Shown here one piece after another: positions 9,101-22,396 of a stretch of 64,000 bases of DNA. Every line of letters starts with the position of its first letter. Position 1 is the stretch's first letter. Source of the DNA: Fasciola hepatica (lineage: Eukaryota > Platyhelminthes > Trematoda > Plagiorchiida > Fasciolidae); the NCBI GenBank assembly GCA_948099385.1, contig CANUEZ040000156.1, positions 558,001 through 622,000 on the forward strand, written 5' to 3'. Below the pieces are notes generated by a model, which did no database searches, was not told where the DNA came from, and was given only the letters and a program-made list of their open reading frames with translations. The translations under genes were made by a program, and so were the position numbers.

Positions 9101-11198
9101 TGAGCGGCTATTTCATCAAATAACACAATTACACCAACTTATTACAAACTAAAATCAACAACACACATCAAATACTATATGACCAAATCAAACTATTAAC
9201 ACGAACACGATCATGCACACTACACTGCCACTTGACGAGAAAGAACAAATCAATTGAGAATAGTTATAATAAACAAAATACCACATGTAAACCTCAATCA
9301 ACACAATCAATCACATCGAGTACGCACGAGCAGATAATTAGGCTTGCCTAAATTCCCAACACGACACCAAGCGTTCACACTCAGTTTTACTCCAACTGAT
9401 CACACATCGTACGCATGTGATTTGCGACAGCCATATGCGACATGTGCATCACGGAACCACAGTGTACGGATGATGCGAGACACAGAAAAGCACCAGATGC
9501 ACGGGAAAGCGCGCGCATGCAAGTACGGACGAAACATACTACTGACACGGGAGCATTCAGTAGATAACTATTTAGCTCGTCTCGCACACAATCATGCTCG
9601 TCGTGTGCAATCCTGCTGCAAAGGGAGGAGATGAATTGGATAACTTATTCTTCATTCGCATCCAGTTGAGTTTGGATTGCTCGGGGTTGTTGAATTGGTC
9701 TTTTGATCATTTGTGTGGGTTCGATTTAGTCAGAGTACAATGCTAGTCGGTCTTGTGTGCAACTGGTCTGGTCAACTAGGTTTTCCAGTTCGCATTTAAG
9801 ATCGTACTTCTAGGGATCATTCCTACAGTACGTATCACCAGGACGTCAGTCAAACTGACCCGTCCACCCAACCGCGATGACGATCCGCATGGCCTAGTCC
9901 CGAGCGTGATCCGGGTGTGTGGCTGTCCGTCGGCCTGACCTAGCGCGTGCTTGTTGCTGGCTTGCTCGAATCAGCGGCCGTGTGAGCGTCACGCGTGCAT
10001 GGTCTGATTGAACGGACTCGGCCGCCTCCTCGGTTGATCGTCCGGCCCGATCGGGAATGGGGTACGCAGTTATGCGTATCTCATACACCCGATTCGGCCT
10101 GGAGGAACTGGCCTGTGCTGAGCGGCTATTTCATCAAATAACACAATTACACCAACTTATTACAAACTAAAATCAACAACACACATCAAATACTATATGA
10201 CCAAATCAAACTATTAACACGAACACGATCATGCACACTACACTGCCACTTGACGAGAAAGAACAAATCAATTGAGAATAGTTATAATAAACAAAATACC
10301 ACATGTAAACCTCAATCAACACAATCAATCACATCGAGTACGCACGAGCAGATAATTAGGCTTGCCTAAATTCCCAACACGACACCAAGCGTTCACACTC
10401 AGTTTTACTCCAACTGATCACACATCGTACGCATGTGATTTGCGACAGCCATATGCGACATGTGCATCACGGAGCCACAGTGTACGGATGATGCGAGACA
10501 CAGAAAAGCACCAGATGCACGGGAAAGCGCGCGCATGCAAGTACGGACGAAACATACTACTGACACGGGAGCATTCAGTAGATAACTATTTAGCTCGTCT
10601 CGCACACAATCATGCTCGTCGTGTGCAATCCTGCTGCAAAGGGAGGAGATGAATTGGATAACTTATTCTTCATTCGCATCCAGTTGAGTTTGGATTGCTC
10701 GGGGTTGTTGAATTGGTCTTTTGATCATTTGTGTGGGTTTGATTTAGTCAGAGTACAATGCTAGTCGGTCTTGTGTGCAACTGGTCTGGTCAACTAGGTT
10801 TTGCAGTTCGCATTTAAGATCGTACTTTTAGGGATCATTCCTACAGTACGTATCACCAGGACGTCAGTCAAACTGACCCGTCCACCCAACCGCGATGACG
10901 ATCCGCATGGCCTAGTCCCGAGCGTGATCCGGGTGTGTGGCTGTCCGTCGGCCTGACCTAGCGCGTGCTTGTTGCTGGCTTGCTCGAATCAGCGGCCGTG
11001 TGAGCGTCACGCGTGCATGGTCTGATTGAACGGACTCGGCCGCCTCCTCGGTTGATCGTCCGGCCCGATCGGGAATGGGGTACGCAGTTATGCGTATCTC
11101 ATACACCCGATTCGGCCTGGAGGAACTGGCCTGTGCTGAGCGGCTATTTCATCAAATAACACAATTACACCAACTTATTACAAACTAAAATCAACAAC
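6109..11198. repeat. Five-unit higher-order repeat, copy B (units 7-11)
   Basis: Units 7-11 reproduce the marker order of units 2-6 at sites 294, 560 and 623, including the rare C463 in the first member (unit 7). The one difference seen is site 648 in the last member: T in unit 11, C in unit 6. That points to a recent five-unit segmental duplication followed by one base change or a short conversion tract. The pattern does not continue into unit 1 or unit 12, so only two copies exist here. Confidence 0.85.
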
Positions 11199-12216
11199 AC
11201 ACATCAAATACTATATGACCAAATCAAACTATTAACACGAACACGATCATGCACACTACACTGCCACTTGACGAGAAAGAACAAATCAATTGAGAATAGT
11301 TATAATAAACAAAATACCACATGTAAACCTCAATCAACACAATCAATCACATCGAGTACGCACGAGCAGATAATTAGGCTTGCCTAAATTCCCAACACGA
11401 CACCAAGCGTTCACACTCAGTTTTACTCCAACTGATCACACATCGTACGCATGTGATTTGCGACAGCCATATGCGACATGTGCATCACGGAACCACAGTG
11501 TACGGATGATGCGAGACACAGAAAAGCACCAGATGCACGGGAAAGCGCGCGCATGCAAGTACGGACGAAACATACTACTGACACGGGAGCATTCAGTAGA
11601 TAACTATTTAGCTCGTCTCGCACACAATCATGCTCGTCGTGTGCAATCCTGCTGCAAAGGGAGGAGATGAATTGGATAACTTATTCTTCATTCGCATCCA
11701 GTTGAGTTTGGATTGCTCGGGGTTGTTGAATTGGTCTTTTGATCATTTGTGTGGGTTCGATTTAGTCAGAGTACAATGCTAGTCGGTCTTGTGTGCAACT
11801 GGTCTGGTCAACTAGGTTTTCCAGTTCGCATTTAAGATCGTACTTCTAGGGATCATTCCTACAGTACGTATCACCAGGACGTCAGTCAAACTGACCCGTC
11901 CACCCAACCGCGATGACGATCCGCATGGCCTAGTCCCGAGCGTGATCCGGGTGTGTGGCTGTCCGTCGGCCTGACCTAGCGCGTGCTTGTTGCTGGCTTG
12001 CTCGAATCAGCGGCCGTGTGAGCGTCACGCGTGCATGGTCTGATTGAACGGACTCGGCCGCCTCCTCGGTTGATCGTCCGGCCCGATCGGGAATGGGGTA
12101 CGCAGTTATGCGTATCTCATACACCCGATTCGGCCTGGAGGAACTGGCCTGTGCTGAGCGGCTATTTCATCAAATAACACAATTACACCAACTTATTACA
12201 AACTAAAATCAACAAC
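11199..12216. repeat. Unit 12, single monomer after the five-unit blocks
   Basis: Unit 12 has A294, C560, C623 and C648. This is the same haplotype as units 3, 5, 8 and 10, but it lacks the C463 and G623 that would start a third five-unit block. It marks the right edge of the five-unit duplication. Confidence 0.8.
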
Positions 12217-15200
12217 ACACATCAAATACTATATGACCAAATCAAACTATTAACACGAACACGATCATGCACACTACACTGCCACTTGACGAGAAAGAAC
12301 AAATCAATTGAGAATAGTTATAATAAACAAAATACCACATGTAAACCTCAATCAACACAATCAATCACATCGAGTACGCACGAGCAGATAATTAGGCTTG
12401 CCTAAATTCCCAACACGACACCAAGCGTTCACACTCAGTTTTACTCCAACTGATCACACATCGTACGCATGTGATTTGCGACAGCCATATGCGACATGTG
12501 CATCACGGAGCCACAGTGTACGGATGATGCGAGACACAGAAAAGCACCAGATGCACGGGAAAGCGCGCGCATGCAAGTACGGACGAAACATACTACTGAC
12601 ACGGGAGCATTCAGTAGATAACTATTTAGCTCGTCTCGCACACAATCATGCTCGTCGTGTGCAATCCTGTTGCAAAGGGAGGAGATGAATTGGATAACTT
12701 ATTCTTCATTCGCATCCAGTTGAGTTTGGATTGCTCGGGGTTGTTGAATTGGTCTTTTGATCATTTGTGTGGGTTCGATTTAGTCAGAGTACAATGCTAG
12801 TCGGTCTTGTGTGCAACTGGTCTGGTCAACTAGGTTTTGCAGTTCGCATTTAAGATCGTACTTCTAGGGATCGTTCCTACGGTACGTATCACCAGGACGT
12901 CAGTCAAACTGATCCGTCCACCCAACCGCGATGACGATCCGCATGGCCTAGTCCCGAGCGTGATCCGGGTGTGTGGCTGTCCGTCGGCCTGACCTAGCGC
13001 GTGCTTGTTGCTGGCTTGCTCGAATCAGCGGCCGTGTGAGCGTCACGCGTGCATGGTCTGATTGAACGGACTCGGCCGCCTCCTCGGTTGATCGTCCGGC
13101 CCGATCGGGAATGGGGTACGCAGTTATGCGTATCTCATACACCCGATTCGGCCTGGAGGAACTGGCCTGTGCTGAGCGGCTATTTCATCAAATAACACAA
13201 TTACACCAACTTATTACAAACTAAAATCAACAACACACATCAAATACTATATGACCAAATCAAACTATTAACACGAACACGATCATGCACACTACACTGC
13301 CACTTGACGAGAAAGAACAAATCAATTGAGAATAGTTATAATAAACAAAATACCACATGTAAACCTCAATCAACACAATCAATCACATCGAGTACGCACG
13401 AGCAGATAATTAGGCTTGCCTAAATTCCCAACACGACACCAAGCGTTCACACTCAGTTTTACTCCAACTGATCACACATCGTACGCATGTGATTTGCGAC
13501 AGCCATATGCGACATGTGCATCACGGAGCCACAGTGTACGGATGATGCGAGACACAGAAAAGCACCAGATGCACGGGAAAGCGCGCGCATGCAAGTACGG
13601 ACGAAACATACTACTGACACGGGAGCATTCAGTAGATAACTATTTAGCTCGTCTCGCACACAATCATGCTCGTCGTGTGCAATCCTGCTGCAAAGGGAGG
13701 AGATGAATTGGATAACTTATTCTTCATTCGCATCCAGTTGAGTTTGGATTGCTCGGGGTTGTTGAATTGGTCTTTTGATCATTTGTGTGGGTTCGATTTA
13801 GTCAGAGTACAATGCTAGTCGGTCTTGTGTGCAACTGGTCTGGTCAACTAGGTTTTCCAGTTCGCATTTAAGATCGTACTTCTAGGGATCATTCCTACAG
13901 TACGTATCACCAGGACGTCAGTCAAACTGACCCGTCCACCCAACCGCGATGACGATCCGCATGGCCTAGTCCCGAGCGTGATCCGGGTGTGTGGCTGTCC
14001 GTCGGCCTGACCTAGCGCGTGCTTGTTGCTGGCTTGCTCGAATCAGCGGCCGTGTGAGCGTCACGCGTGCATGGTCTGATTGAACGGACTCGGCCGCCTC
14101 CTCGGTTGATCGTCCGGCCCGATCGGGAATGGGGTACGCAGTTATGCGTATCTCATACACCCGATTCGGCCTGGAGGAACTGGCCTGTGCTGAGCGGCTA
14201 TTTCATCAAATAACACAATTACACCAACTTATTACAAACTAAAATCAACAACACACATCAAATACTATATGACCAAATCAAACTATTAACACGAACACGA
14301 TCATGCACACTACACTGCCACTTGACGAGAAAGAACAAATCAATTGAGAATAGTTATAATAAACAAAATACCACATGTAAACCTCAATCAACACAATCAA
14401 TCACATCGAGTACGCACGAGCAGATAATTAGGCTTGCCTAAATTCCCAACACGACACCAAGCGTTCACACTCAGTTTTACTCCAACTGATCACACATCGT
14501 ACGCATGTGATTTGCGACAGCCATATGCGACATGTGCATCACGGAGCCACAGTGTACGGATGATGCGAGACACAGAAAAGCACCAGATGCACGGGAAAGC
14601 GCGCGCATGCAAGTACGGACGAAACATACTACTGACACGGGAGCATTCAGTAGATAACTATTTAGCTCGTCTCGCACACAATCATGCTCGTCGTGTGCAA
14701 TCCTGCTGCAAAGGGAGGAGATGAATTGGATAACTTATTCTTCATTCGCATCCAGTTGAGTTTGGATTGCTCGGGGTTGTTGAATTGGTCTTTTGATCAT
14801 TTGTGTGGGTTCGATTTAGTCAGAGTACAATGCTAGTCGGTCTTGTGTGCAACTGGTCTGGTCAACTAGGTTTTCCAGTTCGCATTTAAGATCGTACTTC
14901 TAGGGATCATTCCTACAGTACGTATCACCAGGACGTCAGTCAAACTGACCCGTCCACCCAACCGCGATGACGATCCGCATGGCCTAGTCCCGAGCGTGAT
15001 CCGGGTGTGTGGCTGTCCGTCGGCCTGACCTAGCGCGTGCTTGTTGCTGGCTTGCTCGAATCAGCGGCCGTGTGAGCGTCACGCGTGCATGGTCTGATTG
15101 AACGGACTCGGCCGCCTCCTCGGTTGATCGTCCGGCCCGATCGGGAATGGGGTACGCAGTTATGCGTATCTCATACACCCGATTCGGCCTGGAGGAACTG

Positions 15201-18200
15201 GCCTGTGCTGAGCGGCTATTTCATCAAATAACACAATTACACCAACTTATTACAAACTAAAATCAACAACACACATCAAATACTATATGACCAAATCAAA
15301 CTATTAACACGAACACGATCATGCACACTACACTGCCACTTGACGAGAAAGAACAAATCAATTGAGAATAGTTATAATAAACAAAATACCACATGTAAAC
15401 CTCAATCAACACAATCAATCACATCGAGTACGCACGAGCAGATAATTAGGCTTGCCTAAATTCCCAACACGACACCAAGCGTTCACACTCAGTTTTACTC
15501 CAACTGATCACACATCGTACGCATGTGATTTGCGACAGCCATATGCGACATGTGCATCACGGAGCCACAGTGTACGGATGATGCGAGACACAGAAAAGCA
15601 CCAGATGCACGGGAAAGCGCGCGCATGCAAGTACGGACGAAACATACTACTGACACGGGAGCATTCAGTAGATAACTATTTAGCTCGTCTCGCACACAAT
15701 CATGCTCGTCGTGTGCAATCCTGTTGCAAAGGGAGGAGATGAATTGGATAACTTATTCTTCATTCGCATCCAGTTGAGTTTGGATTGCTCGGGGTTGTTG
15801 AATTGGTCTTTTGATCATTTGTGTGGGTTTGATTTAGTCAGAGTACAATGCTAGTCGGTCTTGTGTGCAACTGGTCTGGTCAACTAGGTTTTCCAGTTCG
15901 CATTTAAGATCGTACTTCTAGGGATCATTCCTACAGTACGTATCACCAGGACGTCAGTCAAACTGACCCGTCCACCCAACCGCGATGACGATCCGCATGG
16001 CCTAGTCCCGAGCGTGATCCGGGTGTGTGGCTGTCCGTCGGCCTGACCTAGCGCGTGCTTGTTGCTGGCTTGCTCGAATCAGCGGCCGTGTGAGCGTCAC
16101 GCGTGCATGGTCTGATTGAACGGACTCGGCCGCCTCCTCGGTTGATCGTCCGGCCCGATCGGGAATGGGGTACGCAGTTATGCGTATCTCATACACCCGA
16201 TTCGGCCTGGAGGAACTGGCCTGTGCTGAGCGGCTATTTCATCAAATAACACAATTACACCAACTTATTACAAACTAAAATCAACAACACACATCAAATA
16301 CTATATGACCAAATCAAACTATTAACACGAACACGATCATGCACACTACACTGCCACTTGACGAGAAAGAACAAATCAATTGAGAATAGTTATAATAAAC
16401 AAAATACCACATGTAAACCTCAATCAACACAATCAATCACATCGAGTACGCACGAGCAGATAATTAGGCTTGCCTAAATTCCCAACACGACACCAAGCGT
16501 TCACACTCAGTTTTACTCCAACTGATCACACATCGTACGCATGTGATTTGCGACAGCCATATGCGACATGTGCATCACGGAGCCACAGTGTACGGATGAT
16601 GCGAGACACAGAAAAGCACCAGATGCACGGGAAAGCGCGCGCATGCAAGTACGGACGAAACATACTACTGACACGGGAGCATTCAGTAGATAACTATTTA
16701 GCTCGTCTCGCACACAATCATGCTCGTCGTGTGCAATCCTGCTGCAAAGGGAGGAGATGAATTGGATAACTTATTCTTCATTCGCATCCAGTTGAGTTTG
16801 GATTGCTCGGGGTTGTTGAATTGGTCTTTTGATCATTTGTGTGGGTTTGATTTAGTCAGAGTACAATGCTAGTCGGTCTTGTGTGCAACTGGTCTGGTCA
16901 ACTAGGTTTTGCAGTTCGCATTTAAGATCGTACTTCTAGGGATCATTCCTACAGTACGTATCACCAGGACGTCAGTCAAACTGACCCGTCCACCCAACCG
17001 CGATGACGATCCGCATGGCCTAGTCCCGAGCGTGATCCGGGTGTGTGGCTGTCCGTCGGCCTGACCTAGCGCGTGCTTGTTGCTGGCTTGCTCGAATCAG
17101 CGGCCGTGTGAGCGTCACGCGTGCATGGTCTGATTGAACGGACTCGGCCGCCTCCTCGGTTGATCGTCCGGCCCGATCGGGAATGGGGTACGCAGTTATG
17201 CGTATCTCATACACCCGATTCGGCCTGGAGGAACTGGCCTGTGCTGAGCGGCTATTTCATCAAATAACACAATTACACCAACTTATTACAAACTAAAATC
17301 AACAACACACATCAAATACTATATGACCAAATCAAACTATTAACACGAACACGATCATGCACACTACACTGCCACTTGACGAGAAAGAACAAATCAATTG
17401 AGAATAGTTATAATAAACAAAATACCACATGTAAACCTCAATCAACACAATCAATCACATCGAGTACGCACGAGCAGATAATTAGGCTTGCCTAAATTCC
17501 CAACACGACACCAAGCGTTCACACTCAGTTTTACTCCAACTGATCACACATCGTACGCATGTGATTTGCGACAGCCATATGCGACATGTGCATCACGGAA
17601 CCACAGTGTACGGATGATGCGAGACACAGAAAAGCACCAGATGCACGGGAAAGCGCGCGCATGCAAGTACGGACGAAACATACTACTGACACGGGAGCAT
17701 TCAGTAGATAACTATTTAGCTCGTCTCGCACACAATCATGCTCGTCGTGTGCAATCCTGCTGCAAAGGGAGGAGATGAATTGGATAACTTATTCTTCATT
17801 CGCATCCAGTTGAGTTTGGATTGCTCGGGGTTGTTGAATTGGTCTTTTGATCATTTGTGTGGGTTCGATTTAGTCAGAGTACAATGCTAGTCGGTCTTGT
17901 GTGCAACTGGTCTGGTCAACTAGGTTTTGCAGTTCTCATTTAAGATCGTACTTCTAGGGATCATTCCTACAGTACGTATCACCAGGACGTCAGTCAAACT
18001 GACCCGTCCACCCAACCGCGATGACGATCCGCATGGCCTAGTCCCGAGCGTGATCCGGGTGTGTGGCTGTCCGTCGGCCTGACCTAGCGCGTGCTTGTTG
18101 CTGGCTTGCTCGAATCAGCGGCCGTGTGAGCGTCACGCGTGCATGGTCTGATTGAACGGACTCGGCCGCCTCCTCGGTTGATCGTCCGGCCCGATCGGGA

Positions 18201-21200
18201 ATGGGGTACGCAGTTATGCGTATCTCATACACCCGATTCGGCCTGGAGGAACTGGCCTGTGCTGAGCGGCTATTTCATCAAATAACACAATTACACCAAC
18301 TTATTACAAACTAAAATCAACAACACACATCAAATACTATATGACCAAATCAAACTATTAACACGAACACGATCATGCACACTACACTGCCACTTGACGA
18401 GAAAGAACAAATCAATTGAGAATAGTTATAATAAACAAAATACCACATGTAAACCTCAATCAACACAATCAATCACATCGAGTACGCACGAGCAGATAAT
18501 TAGGCTTGCCTAAATTCCCAACACGACACCAAGCGTTCACACTCAGTTTTACTCCAACTGATCACACATCGTACGCATGTGATTTGCGACAGCCATATGC
18601 GACATGTGCATCACGGAGCCACAGTGTACGGATGATGCGAGACACAGAAAAGCACCAGATGCACGGGAAAGCGCGCGCATGCAAGTACGGACGAAACATA
18701 CTACTGACACGGGAGCATTCAGTAGATAACTATTTAGCTCGTCTCGCACACAATCATGCTCGTCGTGTGCAATCCTGTTGCAAAGGGAGGAGATGAATTG
18801 GATAACTTATTCTTCATTCGCATCCAGTTGAGTTTGGATTGCTCGGGGTTGTTGAATTGGTCTTTTGATCATTTGTGTGGGTTCGATTTAGTCAGAGTAC
18901 AATGCTAGTCGGTCTTGTGTGCAACTGGTCTGGTCAACTAGGTTTTGCAGTTCGCATTTAAGATCGTACTTCTAGGGATCGTTCCTACGGTACGTATCAC
19001 CAGGACGTCAGTCAAACTGATCCGTCCACCCAACCGCGATGACGATCCGCATGGCCTAGTCCCGAGCGTGATCCGGGTGTGTGGCTGTCCGTCGGCCTGA
19101 CCTAGCGCGTGCTTGTTGCTGGCTTGCTCGAATCAGCGGCCGTGTGAGCGTCACGCGTGCATGGTCTGATTGAACGGACTCGGCCGCCTCCTCGGTTGAT
19201 CGTCCGGCCCGATCGGGAATGGGGTACGCAGTTATGCGTATCTCATACACCCGATTCGGCCTGGAGGAACTGGCCTGTGCTGAGCGGCTATTTCATCAAA
19301 TAACACAATTACACCAACTTATTACAAACTAAAATCAACAACACACATCAAATACTATATGACCAAATCAAACTATTAACACGAACACGATCATGCACAC
19401 TACACTGCCACTTGACGAGAAAGAACAAATCAATTGAGAATAGTTATAATAAACAAAATACCACATGTAAACCTCAATCAACACAATCAATCACATCGAG
19501 TACGCACGAGCAGATAATTAGGCTTGCCTAAATTCCCAACACGACACCAAGCGTTCACACTCAGTTTTACTCCAACTGATCACACATCGTACGCATGTGA
19601 TTTGCGACAGCCATATGCGACATGTGCATCACGGAGCCACAGTGTACGGATGATGCGAGACACAGAAAAGCACCAGATGCACGGGAAAGCGCGCGCATGC
19701 AAGTACGGACGAAACATACTACTGACACGGGAGCATTCAGTAGATAACTATTTAGCTCGTCTCGCACACAATCATGCTCGTCGTGTGCAATCCTGCTGCA
19801 AAGGGAGGAGATGAATTGGATAACTTATTCTTCATTCGCATCCAGTTGAGTTTGGATTGCTCGGGGTTGTTGAATTGGTCTTTTGATCATTTGTGTGGGT
19901 TCGATTTAGTCAGAGTACAATGCTAGTCGGTCTTGTGTGCAACTGGTCTGGTCAACTAGGTTTTGCAGTTCTCATTTAAGATCGTACTTCTAGGGATCAT
20001 TCCTACAGTACGTATCACCAGGACGTCAGTCAAACTGACCCGTCCACCCAACCGCGATGACGATCCGCATGGCCTAGTCCCGAGCGTGATCCGGGTGTGT
20101 GGCTGTCCGTCGGCCTGACCTAGCGCGTGCTTGTTGCTGGCTTGCTCGAATCAGCGGCCGTGTGAGCGTCACGCGTGCATGGTCTGATTGAACGGACTCG
20201 GCCGCCTCCTCGGTTGATCGTCCGGCCCGATCGGGAATGGGGTACGCAGTTATGCGTATCTCATACACCCGATTCGGCCTGGAGGAACTGGCCTGTGCTG
20301 AGCGGCTATTTCATCAAATAACACAATTACACCAACTTATTACAAACTAAAATCAACAACACACATCAAATACTATATGACCAAATCAAACTATTAACAC
20401 GAACACGATCATGCACACTACACTGCCACTTGACGAGAAAGAACAAATCAATTGAGAATAGTTATAATAAACAAAATACCACATGTAAACCTCAATCAAC
20501 ACAATCAATCACATCGAGTACGCACGAGCAGATAATTAGGCTTGCCTAAATTCCCAACACGACACCAAGCGTTCACACTCAGTTTTACTCCAACTGATCA
20601 CACATCGTACGCATGTGATTTGCGACAGCCATATGCGACATGTGCATCACGGAGCCACAGTGTACGGATGATGCGAGACACAGAAAAGCACCAGATGCAC
20701 GGGAAAGCGCGCGCATGCAAGTACGGACGAAACATACTACTGACACGGGAGCATTCAGTAGATAACTATTTAGCTCGTCTCGCACACAATCATGCTCGTC
20801 GTGTGCAATCCTGTTGCAAAGGGAGGAGATGAATTGGATAACTTATTCTTCATTCGCATCCAGTTGAGTTTGGATTGCTCGGGGTTGTTGAATTGGTCTT
20901 TTGATCATTTGTGTGGGTTTGATTTAGTCAGAGTACAATGCTAGTCGGTCTTGTGTGCAACTGGTCTGGTCAACTAGGTTTTCCAGTTCGCATTTAAGAT
21001 CGTACTTCTAGGGATCATTCCTACAGTACGTATCACCAGGACGTCAGTCAAACTGACCCGTCCACCCAACCGCGATGACGATCCGCATGGCCTAGTCCCG
21101 AGCGTGATCCGGGTGTGTGGCTGTCCGTCGGCCTGACCTAGCGCGTGCTTGTTGCTGGCTTGCTCGAATCAGCGGCCGTGTGAGCGTCACGCGTGCATGG

Positions 21201-22396
21201 TCTGATTGAACGGACTCGGCCGCCTCCTCGGTTGATCGTCCGGCCCGATCGGGAATGGGGTACGCAGTTATGCGTATCTCATACACCCGATTCGGCCTGG
21301 AGGAACTGGCCTGTGCTGAGCGGCTATTTCATCAAATAACACAATTACACCAACTTATTACAAACTAAAATCAACAACACACATCAAATACTATATGACC
21401 AAATCAAACTATTAACACGAACACGATCATGCACACTACACTGCCACTTGACGAGAAAGAACAAATCAATTGAGAATAGTTATAATAAACAAAATACCAC
21501 ATGTAAACCTCAATCAACACAATCAATCACATCGAGTACGCACGAGCAGATAATTAGGCTTGCCTAAATTCCCAACACGACACCAAGCGTTCACACTCAG
21601 TTTTACTCCAACTGATCACACATCGTACGCATGTGATTTGCGACAGCCATATGCGACATGTGCATCACGGAACCACAGTGTACGGATGATGCGAGACACA
21701 GAAAAGCACCAGATGCACGGGAAAGCGCGCGCATGCAAGTACGGACGAAACATACTACTGACACGGGAGCATTCAGTAGATAACTATTTAGCTCGTCTCG
21801 CACACAATCATGCTCGTCGTGTGCAATCCTGCTGCAAAGGGAGGAGATGAATTGGATAACTTATTCTTCATTCGCATCCAGTTGAGTTTGGATTGCTCGG
21901 GGTTGTTGAATTGGTCTTTTGATCATTTGTGTGGGTTCGATTTAGTCAGAGTACAATGCTAGTCGGTCTTGTGTGCAACTGGTCTGGTCAACTAGGTTTT
22001 GCAGTTCTCATTTAAGATCGTACTTCTAGGGATCATTCCTACAGTACGTATCACCAGGACGTCAGTCAAACTGACCCGTCCACCCAACCGCGATGACGAT
22101 CCGCATGGCCTAGTCCCGAGCGTGATCCGGGTGTGTGGCTGTCCGTCGGCCTGACCTAGCGCGTGCTTGTTGCTGGCTTGCTCGAATCAGCGGCCGTGTG
22201 AGCGTCACGCGTGCATGGTCTGATTGAACGGACTCGGCCGCCTCCTCGGTTGATCGTCCGGCCCGATCGGGAATGGGGTACGCAGTTATGCGTATCTCAT
22301 ACACCCGATTCGGCCTGGAGGAACTGGCCTGTGCTGAGCGGCTATTTCATCAAATAACACAATTACACCAACTTATTACAAACTAAAATCAACAAC
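12217..22396. repeat. Mosaic block of interleaved duplicated haplotypes (units 13-22)
   Basis: Distinctive haplotypes recur at unequal distances. Units 13 and 19 share T454, G657, G665 and T697. Units 16 and 21 share T454, T560 and C623. Units 18 and 22 share A294 and T630, and unit 20 has T630 with G294. Units 14 and 15 are alike (G294, C560, C623). Unit 17 has G294, T560 and G623. The spacings of 6, 5 and 4 units do not fit one clean duplication. They suggest a duplication overlaid by loss, shuffling or gene conversion of single units. Confidence 0.8.
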
